A DNA stretch of 21,718 bases from a bacterium (GCA_021787655.1 JAJYLM010000014.1:1-21718), one strand, 5' to 3'. Counted from the first letter of the stretch, positions 1 to 6,224 are shown. Made by a program: numbers and translations. The notes: a model not told the origin generated them from the letters alone.

Positions 1-577
1 TACAGCTTGCACATGATGCGGTTGCAGGAACTATCTTTGTCGTCCAGCCAGTCGCATTGTCGACAGCAAACACTCCGGCATTGTCTGCTATATAAAGTTT
101 ACCGGTGGTGCTGTCATAAACCTCCCCCTGAGGGCCTGTCAATGACGCTGCAGGAAACAGTGATACATAGCCTGATGGAACGATCCATTCGTTCAATCCG
201 TTGCTCATTTGATTGTTTACCAGTACACCCACCCCGGCCTGGTATGGCGTTGTAACACCTGTCTTCCCGCAACCTGATACTGTCAGCTGTGTTGATGATG
301 CGCTGATAAGCATTGCCGGTACCCCGTCACAGTATACGGTGACGCCAGAGAGCGTTGATGCGAAGTTTTCTCCGGTAATGGTTATGATCGTGTTGAATGA
401 TGCCATGGTAGGATCTAATCCTGTGATAGACGGTGCAAGACTCACAGGTCCTGTAGGCCCCGTGATACCGGCTGCACCCGTTTTACCTGTAGAGCCGTTT
501 GAACCGCTGCATCCTGCTGCAACGAGCATGACAAGCATGCTCAGAATAATTAGTTTAGGAAATGCCTTTGTCTTCAT
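1..577 (-). CDS. Partial lipoprotein with collagen-like Gly-X-Y stretch and IPT/TIG domain
   Basis: The reading frame opens at an ATG preceded by a near-perfect ribosome-binding site (AAGGAGG) and stays open to the left window edge, so the C-terminus is missing; 192 codons are visible. Residues 1-23 form a lipoprotein signal peptide: Lys-rich start, hydrophobic core, then VAAGC with Cys23 as lipidation site. Residues 25-45 are seven consecutive Gly-X-Y triplets. Residues about 48-125 resemble an IPT/TIG immunoglobulin-like fold (PSITGLDP near the start, ITGENF in the middle). From about residue 145, GEVYDSTTGKLYIADNAG looks like the first blade of an NHL/SMP-30-like beta-propeller. I infer an envelope-anchored, probably surface or periplasmic binding or adhesion protein. 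The ligand and function cannot be told from this fragment. Confidence 0.8.
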   Translation of the reverse strand, partial: MKTKAFPKLIILSMLVMLVAAGCSGSNGSTGKTGAAGITGPTGPVSLAPSITGLDPTMASFNTIITITGENFASTLSGVTVYCDGVPAMLISASSTQLTVSGCGKTGVTTPYQAGVGVLVNNQMSNGLNEWIVPSGYVSLFPAASLTGPQGEVYDSTTGKLYIADNAGVFAVDNATGWTTKIVPATASCASC

Positions 578-651
578 TGAAACCTCCTTTTATTTTTTAC
601 TTTTGTATAGTAACAGTGTTTGTCTGTCTATGACGTAGGACACAATCATTT

Positions 652-678
652 TGTATAAGGTTAGTTATAAAAAGTCAA
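652..678 (-). promoter_or_regulatory. Candidate sigma70-type promoter of the lipoprotein gene
   Basis: Read on the minus strand, TTGACT (673-678) and TATACA (652-657) are separated by 15 bp and lie about 75 bp upstream of the lipoprotein start. The spacer is short and the surroundings are very AT-rich, so chance matches are likely. Confidence 0.35.
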
Positions 679-854
679 TAGAATAATTTTTCTTTATATA
701 TCAACTATATAGGTAAATACATTGCGATAAATATCATAAAAAATGAAAACAAATTTGTAATTATTTCTATTTATATGTCAATAACAAGATCTACTATTTT
801 GCGTTTAGATACTTCACAACAAAAAAACAATCATATTTATCTTTAAGATAATTT

Positions 855-880
855 TGAAAAACTGCTCTTAAAGAAGAGCA
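855..880 (-). terminator. Possible weak intrinsic terminator of the ERCC4 gene
   Basis: TGCTCTT (863-869) and AAGAGCA (874-880) form a 7-bp stem with a 4-nt loop. On the minus strand the stem is followed by GTTTTTC, a short T-run. It lies about 145 bp downstream of the minus-strand nuclease stop codon. The stem is short and the T-run modest, so the assignment is uncertain. Confidence 0.35.
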
Positions 881-975
881 ATGGGGGCTGAGATACGCAT
901 ACTACAATACCATTTTGGTACGGATGATCTCAATCGAGCAGAGTATGTCCGATGATCTGTGTAAACGGCTTTCAT

Positions 976-1004
976 CGTTATTCCAATCCAAGCGGGAATC
1001 CGCC
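976..1004. repeat. Degenerate REP-like palindrome
   Basis: The sequence contains ATTCC, then AAGCGGGAATCC, resembling a worn copy of the widespread intergenic palindrome of the form ATTCCCGC..GCGGGAAT. Only one copy is seen and the left arm is eroded, so this is a weak call. Confidence 0.25.
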
Positions 1005-1026
1005 TGTAAATGCAGTGCAAACAGAT

Positions 1027-2118
1027 TCAATGCTTTTCTCCGTTATCTCTTTTTATCCATATCCATTTGCTGCTTGTTCCCCGGCCAGTGCATACAAGAG
1101 CACCTTGCTTCCGTAAATCCACAAGTACCCTTCTGATTGTCGATATATCGACATCCGGAAACAGGTCTTTTATCTCTGTAATATGAAATTCCTGTGGTGT
1201 CTCATTTATGACCTTGTTTTTTATATCGAAGTAAATACCGCCCTTCGTCTCTTGCGGTTGTCCATATTCAGCCATGACCTCCGCAACTTTGAAATGCGGT
1301 ACATCCTGCTTATGGGATTGTATGGAGCTGAAATACCGGAGCACCCATTCATTGGCAAGTTTCCTGTTCCCCGCAAATACCATATTCACTTTCGGATGCA
1401 TCGCAGAGAGTTCAGCGATAGCCTTTGCCAGGAAGGCAACAGGATAATACTTCTGCTTTTTCGGATTGAGAAAGTCCGAGTAATTCGCCTCCACCACTAT
1501 GGCACCATGCTTATACGCCTCGATCTCCCCAATCTTATGATGCAGATTGTGAATCTGCATAAAGTTCTGGAGCATGTTATCGAAGCTTTTCCTCTCCACG
1601 ACGGCAAGAATCCCCTGGTCATCAATCAGGGCATAGTCGCCTGCCGGCAAAGCTTTCCTTTCGACAGTACATCCATGGAAGTTCCATGGGTATTTCTCAT
1701 TGATATCGATAATGACATCCAAGGAGGGATTACCACCGGCTGTCAATATGACCTTTGGCCTTCTCTGCTTCAGCCCCTGTTGTGTACGCCAGAATACCTG
1801 CTCATATTCGCCATCCTGGGTTTTGTACCGCTTCGTGAGAAATAAAAAGTCACACCGTTTGTTCGTTGCCCTGTCCAAAACAACAGCCAGTCTCTTGCCA
1901 TACCGGTTCAGCGAAACGACAGGGACCCTTTCTACTTCTTCGATCACCTCCGGCCATTGTCTGAGTTCTTCCCGCATACAGAATATATGACCGCGTGCGC
2001 CGGGCCATTTGTCCTGCACCCTGAGCTGCAAAAGGACATCTTCGCCCCTTTTAATGCTCAGGCGATAGGGGAATTTTACTTCACCGGTTCTTTCAAGTAG
2101 CCATACGGTGTCCGACAT
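1027..2118 (-). CDS. ERCC4-domain nuclease, stand-alone, with C-terminal winged helix
   Basis: A 363-residue protein preceded by AAGGA, 7-8 bp before ATG. The N-terminal 110 residues have no motif I recognise. Residues about 120-230 match the ERCC4 (XPF/Mus81) nuclease core: LPAGDYALI with Asp161, then AVVERKS with Glu175, Arg176 and Lys177, the GD-x(n)-VERK signature that binds catalytic metal. Residues about 300-355 (HITEIKDLF, then STIRRVLVDLRKQGALV) look like a winged-helix DNA-binding domain. The helicase and tandem HhH parts of eukaryotic or archaeal XPF are absent. By family knowledge such nucleases cut branched or flap DNA; the substrate here is unknown. It is a single-gene unit downstream of tmRNA on the same strand. 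Strong as an ERCC4 fold, weak as to cellular role. Confidence 0.85.
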   Translation of the reverse strand: MSDTVWLLERTGEVKFPYRLSIKRGEDVLLQLRVQDKWPGARGHIFCMREELRQWPEVIEEVERVPVVSLNRYGKRLAVVLDRATNKRCDFLFLTKRYKTQDGEYEQVFWRTQQGLKQRRPKVILTAGGNPSLDVIIDINEKYPWNFHGCTVERKALPAGDYALIDDQGILAVVERKSFDNMLQNFMQIHNLHHKIGEIEAYKHGAIVVEANYSDFLNPKKQKYYPVAFLAKAIAELSAMHPKVNMVFAGNRKLANEWVLRYFSSIQSHKQDVPHFKVAEVMAEYGQPQETKGGIYFDIKNKVINETPQEFHITEIKDLFPDVDISTIRRVLVDLRKQGALVCTGRGTSSKWIWIKRDNGEKH

Positions 2119-2140
2119 TTGTTCATCCTTATCATAGTAT

Positions 2141-2201
2141 GAGCAAAATGTCCCTGATGACTATAGTCTGTGGTTTGCTCCTGCATTTTTATGGTTTGCT
2201 C
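2141..2201 (-). promoter_or_regulatory. Repeated GAGCAAA elements upstream of the ERCC4 gene
   Basis: Two identical 10-bp direct repeats, TGGTTTGCTC on the plus strand at 2171-2180 and 2192-2201, are spaced 21 bp start to start (two helical turns). A third, inverted GAGCAAA lies at 2141-2147. All fall 20-85 bp upstream of the nuclease start, where an operator would sit. No convincing -35/-10 pair is visible, and the regulator is unknown. Confidence 0.35.
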
Positions 2202-2264
2202 TCAACGTTATAAACGTCTCAGCATCAGGAAAAGGAGAATGCGCTTGAAGTCTCATATAAAGAA

Positions 2265-2611
2265 TGGAGGCGGCGGGAGTTGAACCCGCGTCCACAACTA
2301 TTTTCACCCCTGGTACTACATGTTTATCCTGCGTTTAAAGGTTCGCTGTCTTCATCCCGCAGACAGGATTTGTCCAGCTATTCTGTTTGGGGTGCGACCT
2401 CGGATACAACAGAAAAAATCTCTGAAGTCGCCTTGCTGAAAGTTTATCGTTGAACCAGCCCGCAAGGTGGCCGTTTCAACTCAGCTGCTTGTTTTATTAA
2501 GCAGCGAGTGCGTAGTCGTTTGCGACTATTTGTTCCATCCTTTTAACGAGTAGATGGGACCTCGACATGCACCAAAAGGTTATCGTAGCCGTGTCGAAAC
2601 CCTTCGCCCCC
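2265..2611 (-). ncRNA. ssrA: Transfer-messenger RNA (tmRNA)
   Basis: On the minus strand the gene begins GGGGGCGAAGGGTTTCGACA and ends in a T-arm (GGTTCAA) plus CGCCTCCA. The 5' GGGGGCG pairs with the 3' CGCCTCC, leaving a G3-U wobble, the alanine identity element expected of tmRNA. The tag reading frame at 2497-2523 reads GCA AAC GAC TAC GCA CTC GCT GCT TAA, giving ANDYALAA. tmRNA, charged with alanine and bound by SmpB, rescues ribosomes stalled on broken mRNA and marks the nascent chain for proteolysis. The 3' CCA is not encoded (the discriminator A is followed by TTC), so it must be added enzymatically. smpB follows closely upstream on the same strand, a common pairing. Confidence 0.95.
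2497..2523 (-). other. tmRNA proteolysis-tag reading frame
   Basis: Eight sense codons plus TAA encode ANDYALAA. Together with the non-templated alanine from the charged tmRNA, the tag would be AANDYALAA. It has the usual hydrophobic ALAA end recognised by ClpXP-type proteases and is two residues shorter than the E. coli tag. Confidence 0.9.
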
Positions 2612-2673
2612 TTGAGGAATGATGTTTCTTGGCATGACTCTCATGACCTGTTCACCGGGGAAGAACCGCCGCC

Positions 2674-3129
2674 CTATTTCATGCCGCGTCTCTGCTCTCT
2701 CTCGATGTCCTTCTTTTTGATCTGCTCTCTCTTGTCAAAGATCTTCCTGCCCCTGGCAATGGCAAATTCCAGCTTCGCAAGTCCTTTCTTAAAATATACA
2801 CGTGTCGGCACCAAAGTAAAGCCCCGTTCTTTCACCTTACCGCCGAGCTTGTCGATCTCCGAACGGTTCAGCAGGAGCTTACGCGTTCGTGTCGGATCAT
2901 AGCGTTCGGACGTCATATGATCATACGGCGCTATGTGTGCACCGACGAGAAACACCTCGTTGTTTTTGATAACGACATAGCTGTCGCGAATATTCATGCC
3001 CCCGGACCGTAGCGACTTTACCTCGTACCCTTTCAGGACGATGCCTGCTTCGTAACGGTCGAAGAGCTCGTAGTTGTGCGATGCAATCCTGTTTGCAGTT
3101 ATCTGTTTTGTATGTTCGGTTTCAACCAT
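2674..3129 (-). CDS. smpB: SsrA-binding protein SmpB
   Basis: A 151-residue protein, the normal SmpB length. The fold is recognisable from NRIASHNYELFDRYEAGI near residue 13, GYEVKSLRSGGMNIRDSYV, and DPTRTRKLLLN, followed by a Lys/Arg-rich C-terminal tail (KKKDIEREQRR) that enters the mRNA channel of the stalled ribosome. It binds tmRNA and delivers it to the ribosomal A site. I chose the ATG at 3129 because it gives the usual short N-terminus. An ATG 69 bp further upstream would add an unrelated hydrophobic stretch. No good ribosome-binding site precedes either ATG. It is divergent from perR. Confidence 0.93.
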   Translation of the reverse strand: MVETEHTKQITANRIASHNYELFDRYEAGIVLKGYEVKSLRSGGMNIRDSYVVIKNNEVFLVGAHIAPYDHMTSERYDPTRTRKLLLNRSEIDKLGGKVKERGFTLVPTRVYFKKGLAKLEFAIARGRKIFDKREQIKKKDIEREQRRGMK

Positions 3130-3221
3130 TGACACACTATATACCAATAGCCGGATAAAACAAATACTAACGGCATCATCTCTGTAAAGGCCAAGCATTT
3201 ATTACAGATTAAATATAATAC

Positions 3222-3249
3222 TTGACAATATTATTTATTATATTATAAT
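3222..3249 (+). promoter_or_regulatory. sigma70-type promoter of the perR operon
   Basis: A consensus -35 TTGACA (3222-3227) and a consensus -10 TATAAT (3244-3249) are separated by 16 bp. The expected start of transcription is near 3255-3257, only a few bases before the perR ATG at 3260. No other promoter of similar quality is visible between smpB and perR. Confidence 0.75.
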
Positions 3250-3257
3250 AATTATAA
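3243..3257 (+). promoter_or_regulatory. PerR box (operator)
   Basis: TTATAATAATTATAA is an exact match to the Bacillus PerR-box consensus TTATAATnATTATAA, a 7-1-7 inverted repeat. It covers the -10 element and the predicted transcription start of the gene that encodes a PerR-like protein. I infer autorepression and peroxide-inducible control of perR, the peroxiredoxin and the superoxide dismutase. The surrounding AT-richness raises the chance of coincidence, but position and symmetry argue for function. Confidence 0.75.
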
Positions 3258-3259
3258 TT

Positions 3260-3682
3260 ATGAGGCAGGACATAAAGAAATACAAAAAACTGAATATCAA
3301 GTTGACACCACAGCGCCTGGCTATTCTGGCATACCTTGAGGGAAACAGGACTCACCCTTCGGTCGAAGAGATCTACAGACACGTTTCAAAGCGGTTCCCG
3401 TCCATGTCGTACGCGACTGTTTACAATGTCGTCAACACACTGGTCAAGCACAAGGTTGTGAAAGAGATCTCCATTGACCCGGGCAAAAAACGTTTTGATC
3501 CGGACATGCATACACACCATCACCTGGTATGTATACGCTGCAGGAAGATCATGGACATCGACATTGATTACTCACTCCATATTCCCGAACAGGCACTTGA
3601 AGGTTTTACCCTGCTGGGAAATAACATTGAATTTTACGGAATATGTTCCGTGTGCAGGAACAACGATACTCATCAAATTTAA
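3260..3682 (+). CDS. perR: Peroxide-responsive repressor, Fur family (PerR type)
   Basis: A 140-residue Fur-family regulator. The N-terminal winged helix includes LTPQRLAILAYL and SYATVYNVVNTL. Aligned by eye to Bacillus PerR, the regulatory metal ligands are all present: His32, Asp80, His86, His88 and Asp99. Asp at the last position, rather than Glu, favours PerR over Fur. The structural zinc site is Cys91, Cys94, Cys129 and Cys132. In this family Fe-catalysed oxidation of the regulatory histidines by hydrogen peroxide releases DNA. Co-transcription with peroxiredoxin and superoxide dismutase, and the PerR box in front, agree with this. The ATG lies only about 3-5 nt after the predicted transcript start and has no upstream ribosome-binding site, so translation may be leaderless. 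Confidence 0.9.
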   Translation: MRQDIKKYKKLNIKLTPQRLAILAYLEGNRTHPSVEEIYRHVSKRFPSMSYATVYNVVNTLVKHKVVKEISIDPGKKRFDPDMHTHHHLVCIRCRKIMDIDIDYSLHIPEQALEGFTLLGNNIEFYGICSVCRNNDTHQI

Positions 3683-3703
3683 ACTATAAAAAGGAGGAAC
3701 GTT

Positions 3704-4303
3704 ATGGAAGCGTTAAGGGTTGGTCAAAAGGTACCGGAGTTCGAGATTGCAACGTATGAGCCGTCTGAAGGCGTCTATGGCAAGTTCAGTTTAAAGACGG
3801 CCCTGGAGAACAAAAAATGGGTCATTCTTGTTTTTTATCCTGCTGATTTCACCTTTGTTTGCCCGACCGAACTGGCAGACCTCTCTGAAAAACAGGAGGA
3901 GCTGAAAAAACTCGGCTGTGAGGTTGTATCAGTCAGTACAGATACCCAGCATGTTCATTTGGCTTGGCAATTGCAGGAAAAGCTGTTAGAACACGTTAAA
4001 TACCACATGGGAGCTGATCCGACAGGTACTGTTTCCAGAGTCTTCGGTGTTTATGATGAAAACACCGGGCTTGCCTTCAGGGGAACATTCATTGTCAACC
4101 CCGACGGTACGCTTGCAGGAACAGAGGTCAATCTCAACAACGTTGGCAGGAACGCGGATGAGCTGGTCCGGAAGGTCAAGGCATTCCTGTATGTACGTGA
4201 ACACCCGCAGGAGGTATGCCCTGCAAAATGGAAACCGGGGGACAAGACCCTGAAACCGGGAGAGAATATCGTCGGCAAGGTTTATAAGGCCTTAGGCAAA
4301 TAA
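3704..4303 (+). CDS. Typical 2-Cys peroxiredoxin (AhpC/TSA family)
   Basis: A 199-residue thiol peroxidase. The active-site motif P-A-D-F-T-F-V-C-P-T-E places the peroxidatic Cys at 53, and VCPAKW places the resolving Cys at 172, the usual two-cysteine arrangement. RGTFIVNPDG in the middle is the conserved Arg-containing strand. It reduces hydrogen peroxide and alkyl hydroperoxides using electrons from a thioredoxin- or AhpF/AhpD-like partner that is not in this window. It sits 21 bp after perR with a strong AAGGAGG site and no separate promoter, so it is read from the PerR-controlled promoter. The AhpC subfamily is likely; a specific symbol is not assigned because the reductant partner is unknown. 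Confidence 0.93.
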   Translation: MEALRVGQKVPEFEIATYEPSEGVYGKFSLKTALENKKWVILVFYPADFTFVCPTELADLSEKQEELKKLGCEVVSVSTDTQHVHLAWQLQEKLLEHVKYHMGADPTGTVSRVFGVYDENTGLAFRGTFIVNPDGTLAGTEVNLNNVGRNADELVRKVKAFLYVREHPQEVCPAKWKPGDKTLKPGENIVGKVYKALGK

Positions 4304-4320
4304 AAATAAGGAGGATAAGA

Positions 4321-4899
4321 ATGGCGTACAGTGCAAAAGACTATACCAAATTAATAGGGATCAAGGGATTGAGCGAGCAGCTATTGAAAAATCACTTTAC
4401 CCTTTATCAGGGATATGTGACCAACACCAACAAGGAGCTGGATACACTCGGCGCTTTGCTCAAAGACGGCAAAACAGGAACGACCGAGTTCGCGGAAGTA
4501 AAGAGGAGACTCGGCTGGGAATTCAACGGCATGCGGCTCCACGAGCTGTATTTTGAGAACCTCGGCGGCGCGGCACCTCTTGTCAAGGACGGAAAACTCG
4601 CGAAGAAGCTTGCAGAGAGCTTCGGCAGCGTTGAAAACTGGGAAAAAGAATTCCGTGCAACAGGTGCAATGAGGGGCATTGGATGGACAATCCTGTATCA
4701 GGACAACACCAACGGCAACCTGATCAATTTCTGGATCAATGAGCACGATACCGGCCATCCGTCAGGATGCACTCCTCTGCTGGTACTGGATGTGTTCGAA
4801 CATGCATTCATTACCGATTTCGGGCTCAAGAGGGCAGACTACATCGAGGCGTTTTTTAAAATCATTGATTGGTCCGCAGTAGAATCAAGACTAAAATAA
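4321..4899 (+). CDS. Iron-type superoxide dismutase
   Basis: A 192-residue Fe/Mn superoxide dismutase that converts superoxide to oxygen and hydrogen peroxide. Metal ligands visible are His25 (KNHFTLYQGYV), His74 (MRLHELYF), Asp157 and His161 (LDVFEHAF). The usual DVWEHAY motif has Phe in place of Trp and Tyr, typical of a divergent subgroup found in anaerobes. GIGWTILYQD corresponds to the conserved GSGW-W-LV strand. There is no signal peptide, so it is cytoplasmic. It is the third gene of the perR operon, 17 bp after the peroxiredoxin, with an AAGGAGG site, and is followed by a strong terminator. The peroxide it makes would be handled by the upstream peroxiredoxin. Metal choice (Fe or Mn) is inferred, not seen. 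Confidence 0.92.
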   Translation: MAYSAKDYTKLIGIKGLSEQLLKNHFTLYQGYVTNTNKELDTLGALLKDGKTGTTEFAEVKRRLGWEFNGMRLHELYFENLGGAAPLVKDGKLAKKLAESFGSVENWEKEFRATGAMRGIGWTILYQDNTNGNLINFWINEHDTGHPSGCTPLLVLDVFEHAFITDFGLKRADYIEAFFKIIDWSAVESRLK

Positions 4900-4920
4900 G
4901 AAAAGAATTCATCAGTATAC

Positions 4921-4958
4921 GGGCAGGGTGCATGGACATGTACCCTGCTTTTCTTTTC
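4921..4958 (+). terminator. Intrinsic terminator of the perR-peroxiredoxin-SOD operon
   Basis: GCAGGGT (4923-4929) pairs with ACCCTGC (4942-4948), extended inward by a G-U pair and three more pairs around a GGAC loop, and is followed by TTTTCTTTTC. It lies 20-60 bp after the dismutase stop codon. Confidence 0.85.
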
Positions 4959-4971
4959 ATGATAATGGAAG

Positions 4972-5649
4972 CTACAGCGAAAAAAGATCATCCGTTGGAA
5001 AAAGAGGGTTGGCATTACCCGGCTGCACACGACCCTTCTTCATACAGAACGCAGCCAGTTCCTGCGAGTCCAGTACGGCGTTGACGAGTTCGGGGTCGAA
5101 TACCTTGTCTGACATCTCCTTTATTGATTCCATTGCAGCGTCAATTGTAGACGCATGCCGGTAGGGTGTGTCGCTGGTCATCGTATCGAAAGCCTCTGCG
5201 AGAAACAGTATTCTGCCGTACATGCTTATTTGGGAACCCTTCAAACCAAGGGGATATCCGCTGCCGTCAAAGGATTCATGGTGCTGAACCACAGCCTGGA
5301 TTATTTCCTGGGGAAAGCCGTAACAATCCAATAACCTCATGCCAAGCATGGGATGGAATTTGACGATTGTATACTCTTCACGTGTCAGGCTCGATTCCTT
5401 GTCGAGGATGCGGTCATTGATCGCGGAAAATCCAATGTCATGCACAATCCCGGCAATTTTCAAATACCGCACATGGTCTTTTGACATGCCTATGTTGTTG
5501 GCAATAATCGAGGCATAGGTGCCTACCCTTCTGCAATGATAATACCTCCATGGAGATCGAATCAGAATGAGAATGTTGAAGAGTTTTTCTGATGACTTGA
5601 TGCGCAGGGGACTACTGGTTCTGCCAGAGTGAAGTGTGAAATTACCCAT
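4972..5649 (-). CDS. Stand-alone HD-GYP domain phosphodiesterase (cyclic di-GMP)
   Basis: A 225-residue protein with a good AAGGAG site 6-7 bp before ATG. The HD-GYP catalytic domain spans about residues 36-190: His38 (HCRRV), His70-Asp71 (IVHDIGF), His99 (FHPMLG), His123-His124, and the signature DGSGYP at 128-133. Members hydrolyse cyclic di-GMP or related dinucleotides with a bi- or trinuclear metal centre. There is no receiver, PAS, GAF or membrane region, so the sensory input is absent or provided by a partner. The first 35 residues carry no recognisable domain. It lies downstream of a small exported ORF on the same strand, which may have been co-transcribed. Confidence 0.85.
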   Translation of the reverse strand: MGNFTLHSGRTSSPLRIKSSEKLFNILILIRSPWRYYHCRRVGTYASIIANNIGMSKDHVRYLKIAGIVHDIGFSAINDRILDKESSLTREEYTIVKFHPMLGMRLLDCYGFPQEIIQAVVQHHESFDGSGYPLGLKGSQISMYGRILFLAEAFDTMTSDTPYRHASTIDAAMESIKEMSDKVFDPELVNAVLDSQELAAFCMKKGRVQPGNANPLFPTDDLFSL

Positions 5650-5672
5650 TCAATACTCCTTTGAAACAAGAT

Positions 5673-5879
5673 TTATTTCTGGTATGAAATGAAAAAGCCG
5701 GGAAGAATACCTGGAGTGCGTTCATGAGCGGGGAACGAGGGGCAATACCGACAGAGGATATCATTGCTCCTGTAAAGAGGAGGGAAGATCCAGTCACTGG
5801 TGCTAACATTGTATGCTGATCCATCGAACTTTACATGCCCTTTGAACGTACCTTCGCGAGTGATAAAAATGTCTGCTTC
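5673..5879 (-). pseudogene. Out-of-frame continuation of the small exported protein
   Basis: This 68-codon open frame has no start codon, but its conceptual product looks more protein-like than the overlapping tail of the frame at 5803-6165 (for example REGTFKGHVKFDG, then YNVSTSDWIFPP). Removing one T from the T5 run at 5865-5869 (A5 on the plus strand) would join the upstream frame to this one, giving a protein of about 163 residues. The joined gene would end about 23 bp before the HD-GYP start codon, normal operon spacing. I infer a frameshift (true mutation, phase variation or a sequence error). Confidence 0.4.
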
Positions 5880-6165
5880 TTACAGTTTGAGACGTGATTC
5901 CTGGCTTAAATAGAATCTCATAATCCTGATTGTCCTGATCATCCAGCAGTATATCATCGTCCTGAACATCTGAAGCAGTCATGAATTGCCGGGGAGCTGA
6001 CGGTAAACGGCCTATGCCGGCCGCATCGGTGCATGTTGATTGCTCGATCCCTTGCTGATGCATGAGCATGCCAGCATACGATGATGCATTTATAAATGCA
6101 CCTATAGACAACAGTATTGAACCTGTAAATAACAAAAATGTAACTCTTTTGCACAATAATGACAT
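5803..6165 (-). CDS. Small exported protein of unknown function, probably frameshifted
   Basis: A 120-codon frame. Residues about 8-28 form a hydrophobic segment after MSLLCKR, consistent with a Sec signal peptide or membrane anchor. The middle is acidic (DVQDDDILLDDQDNQDYE). I recognise no family. The last 20 residues look non-native, and a second frame at 5673-5879 continues better, so the gene is probably interrupted near 5865-5869. A promoter-like TTGACA lies just upstream; the ribosome-binding site (GCAGGT) is weak. It precedes the HD-GYP gene on the same strand. Confidence 0.5.
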   Translation of the reverse strand: MSLLCKRVTFLLFTGSILLSIGAFINASSYAGMLMHQQGIEQSTCTDAAGIGRLPSAPRQFMTASDVQDDDILLDDQDNQDYEILFKPGITSQTVRSRHFYHSRRYVQRACKVRWISIQC

Positions 6166-6176
6166 ACCTGCGATTA

Positions 6177-6203
6177 AATATAAATATAGTTCGTTTGTGT
6201 CAA
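6177..6203 (-). promoter_or_regulatory. Candidate promoter for the exported small ORF and HD-GYP gene
   Basis: On the minus strand TTGACA (6198-6203) is followed 15 bp later by TATATT (6177-6182), or 17 bp later by TATTTA. The predicted transcript start is close to the ATG at 6165. It lies directly after the terminator of the upstream operon, which supports a new transcription unit. Confidence 0.5.
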
Positions 6204-6224
6204 GTATTTTATAGTTTTATGATC

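Larger units (their letters stand above)
578..1026. other. AT-rich intergenic region without a credible gene
   Basis: About 450 bp lie between the start of the lipoprotein gene and the end of the ERCC4-nuclease gene. Positions 660-860 are strongly AT-rich with no open frame that looks like protein. I see a candidate promoter for the lipoprotein, a small hairpin at 863-880 and a degenerate REP-like palindrome at 976-1004. The short plus-strand frame at 915-1136 has no ribosome-binding site and overlaps the nuclease gene antisense. Confidence 0.5.

Noticed and set aside
885..894. GGGCTGAGAT resembling the CTGAGA core of a TPP riboswitch
   Set aside because: The second conserved half (ACCTGATCTGG and the GCGTAGGGA segment) is absent, and no thiamine gene follows on the plus strand.
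3130..3198. N-terminal extension of SmpB from an upstream ATG at 3198
   Set aside because: The added 23 residues are hydrophobic, do not belong to the SmpB family and have no ribosome-binding site; the ATG at 3129 gives the normal length.
5642..5824. Sixty-codon minus-strand frame between the exported ORF and the HD-GYP gene
   Set aside because: It overlaps the more protein-like frame at 5673-5879 and has no ribosome-binding site or recognisable features.
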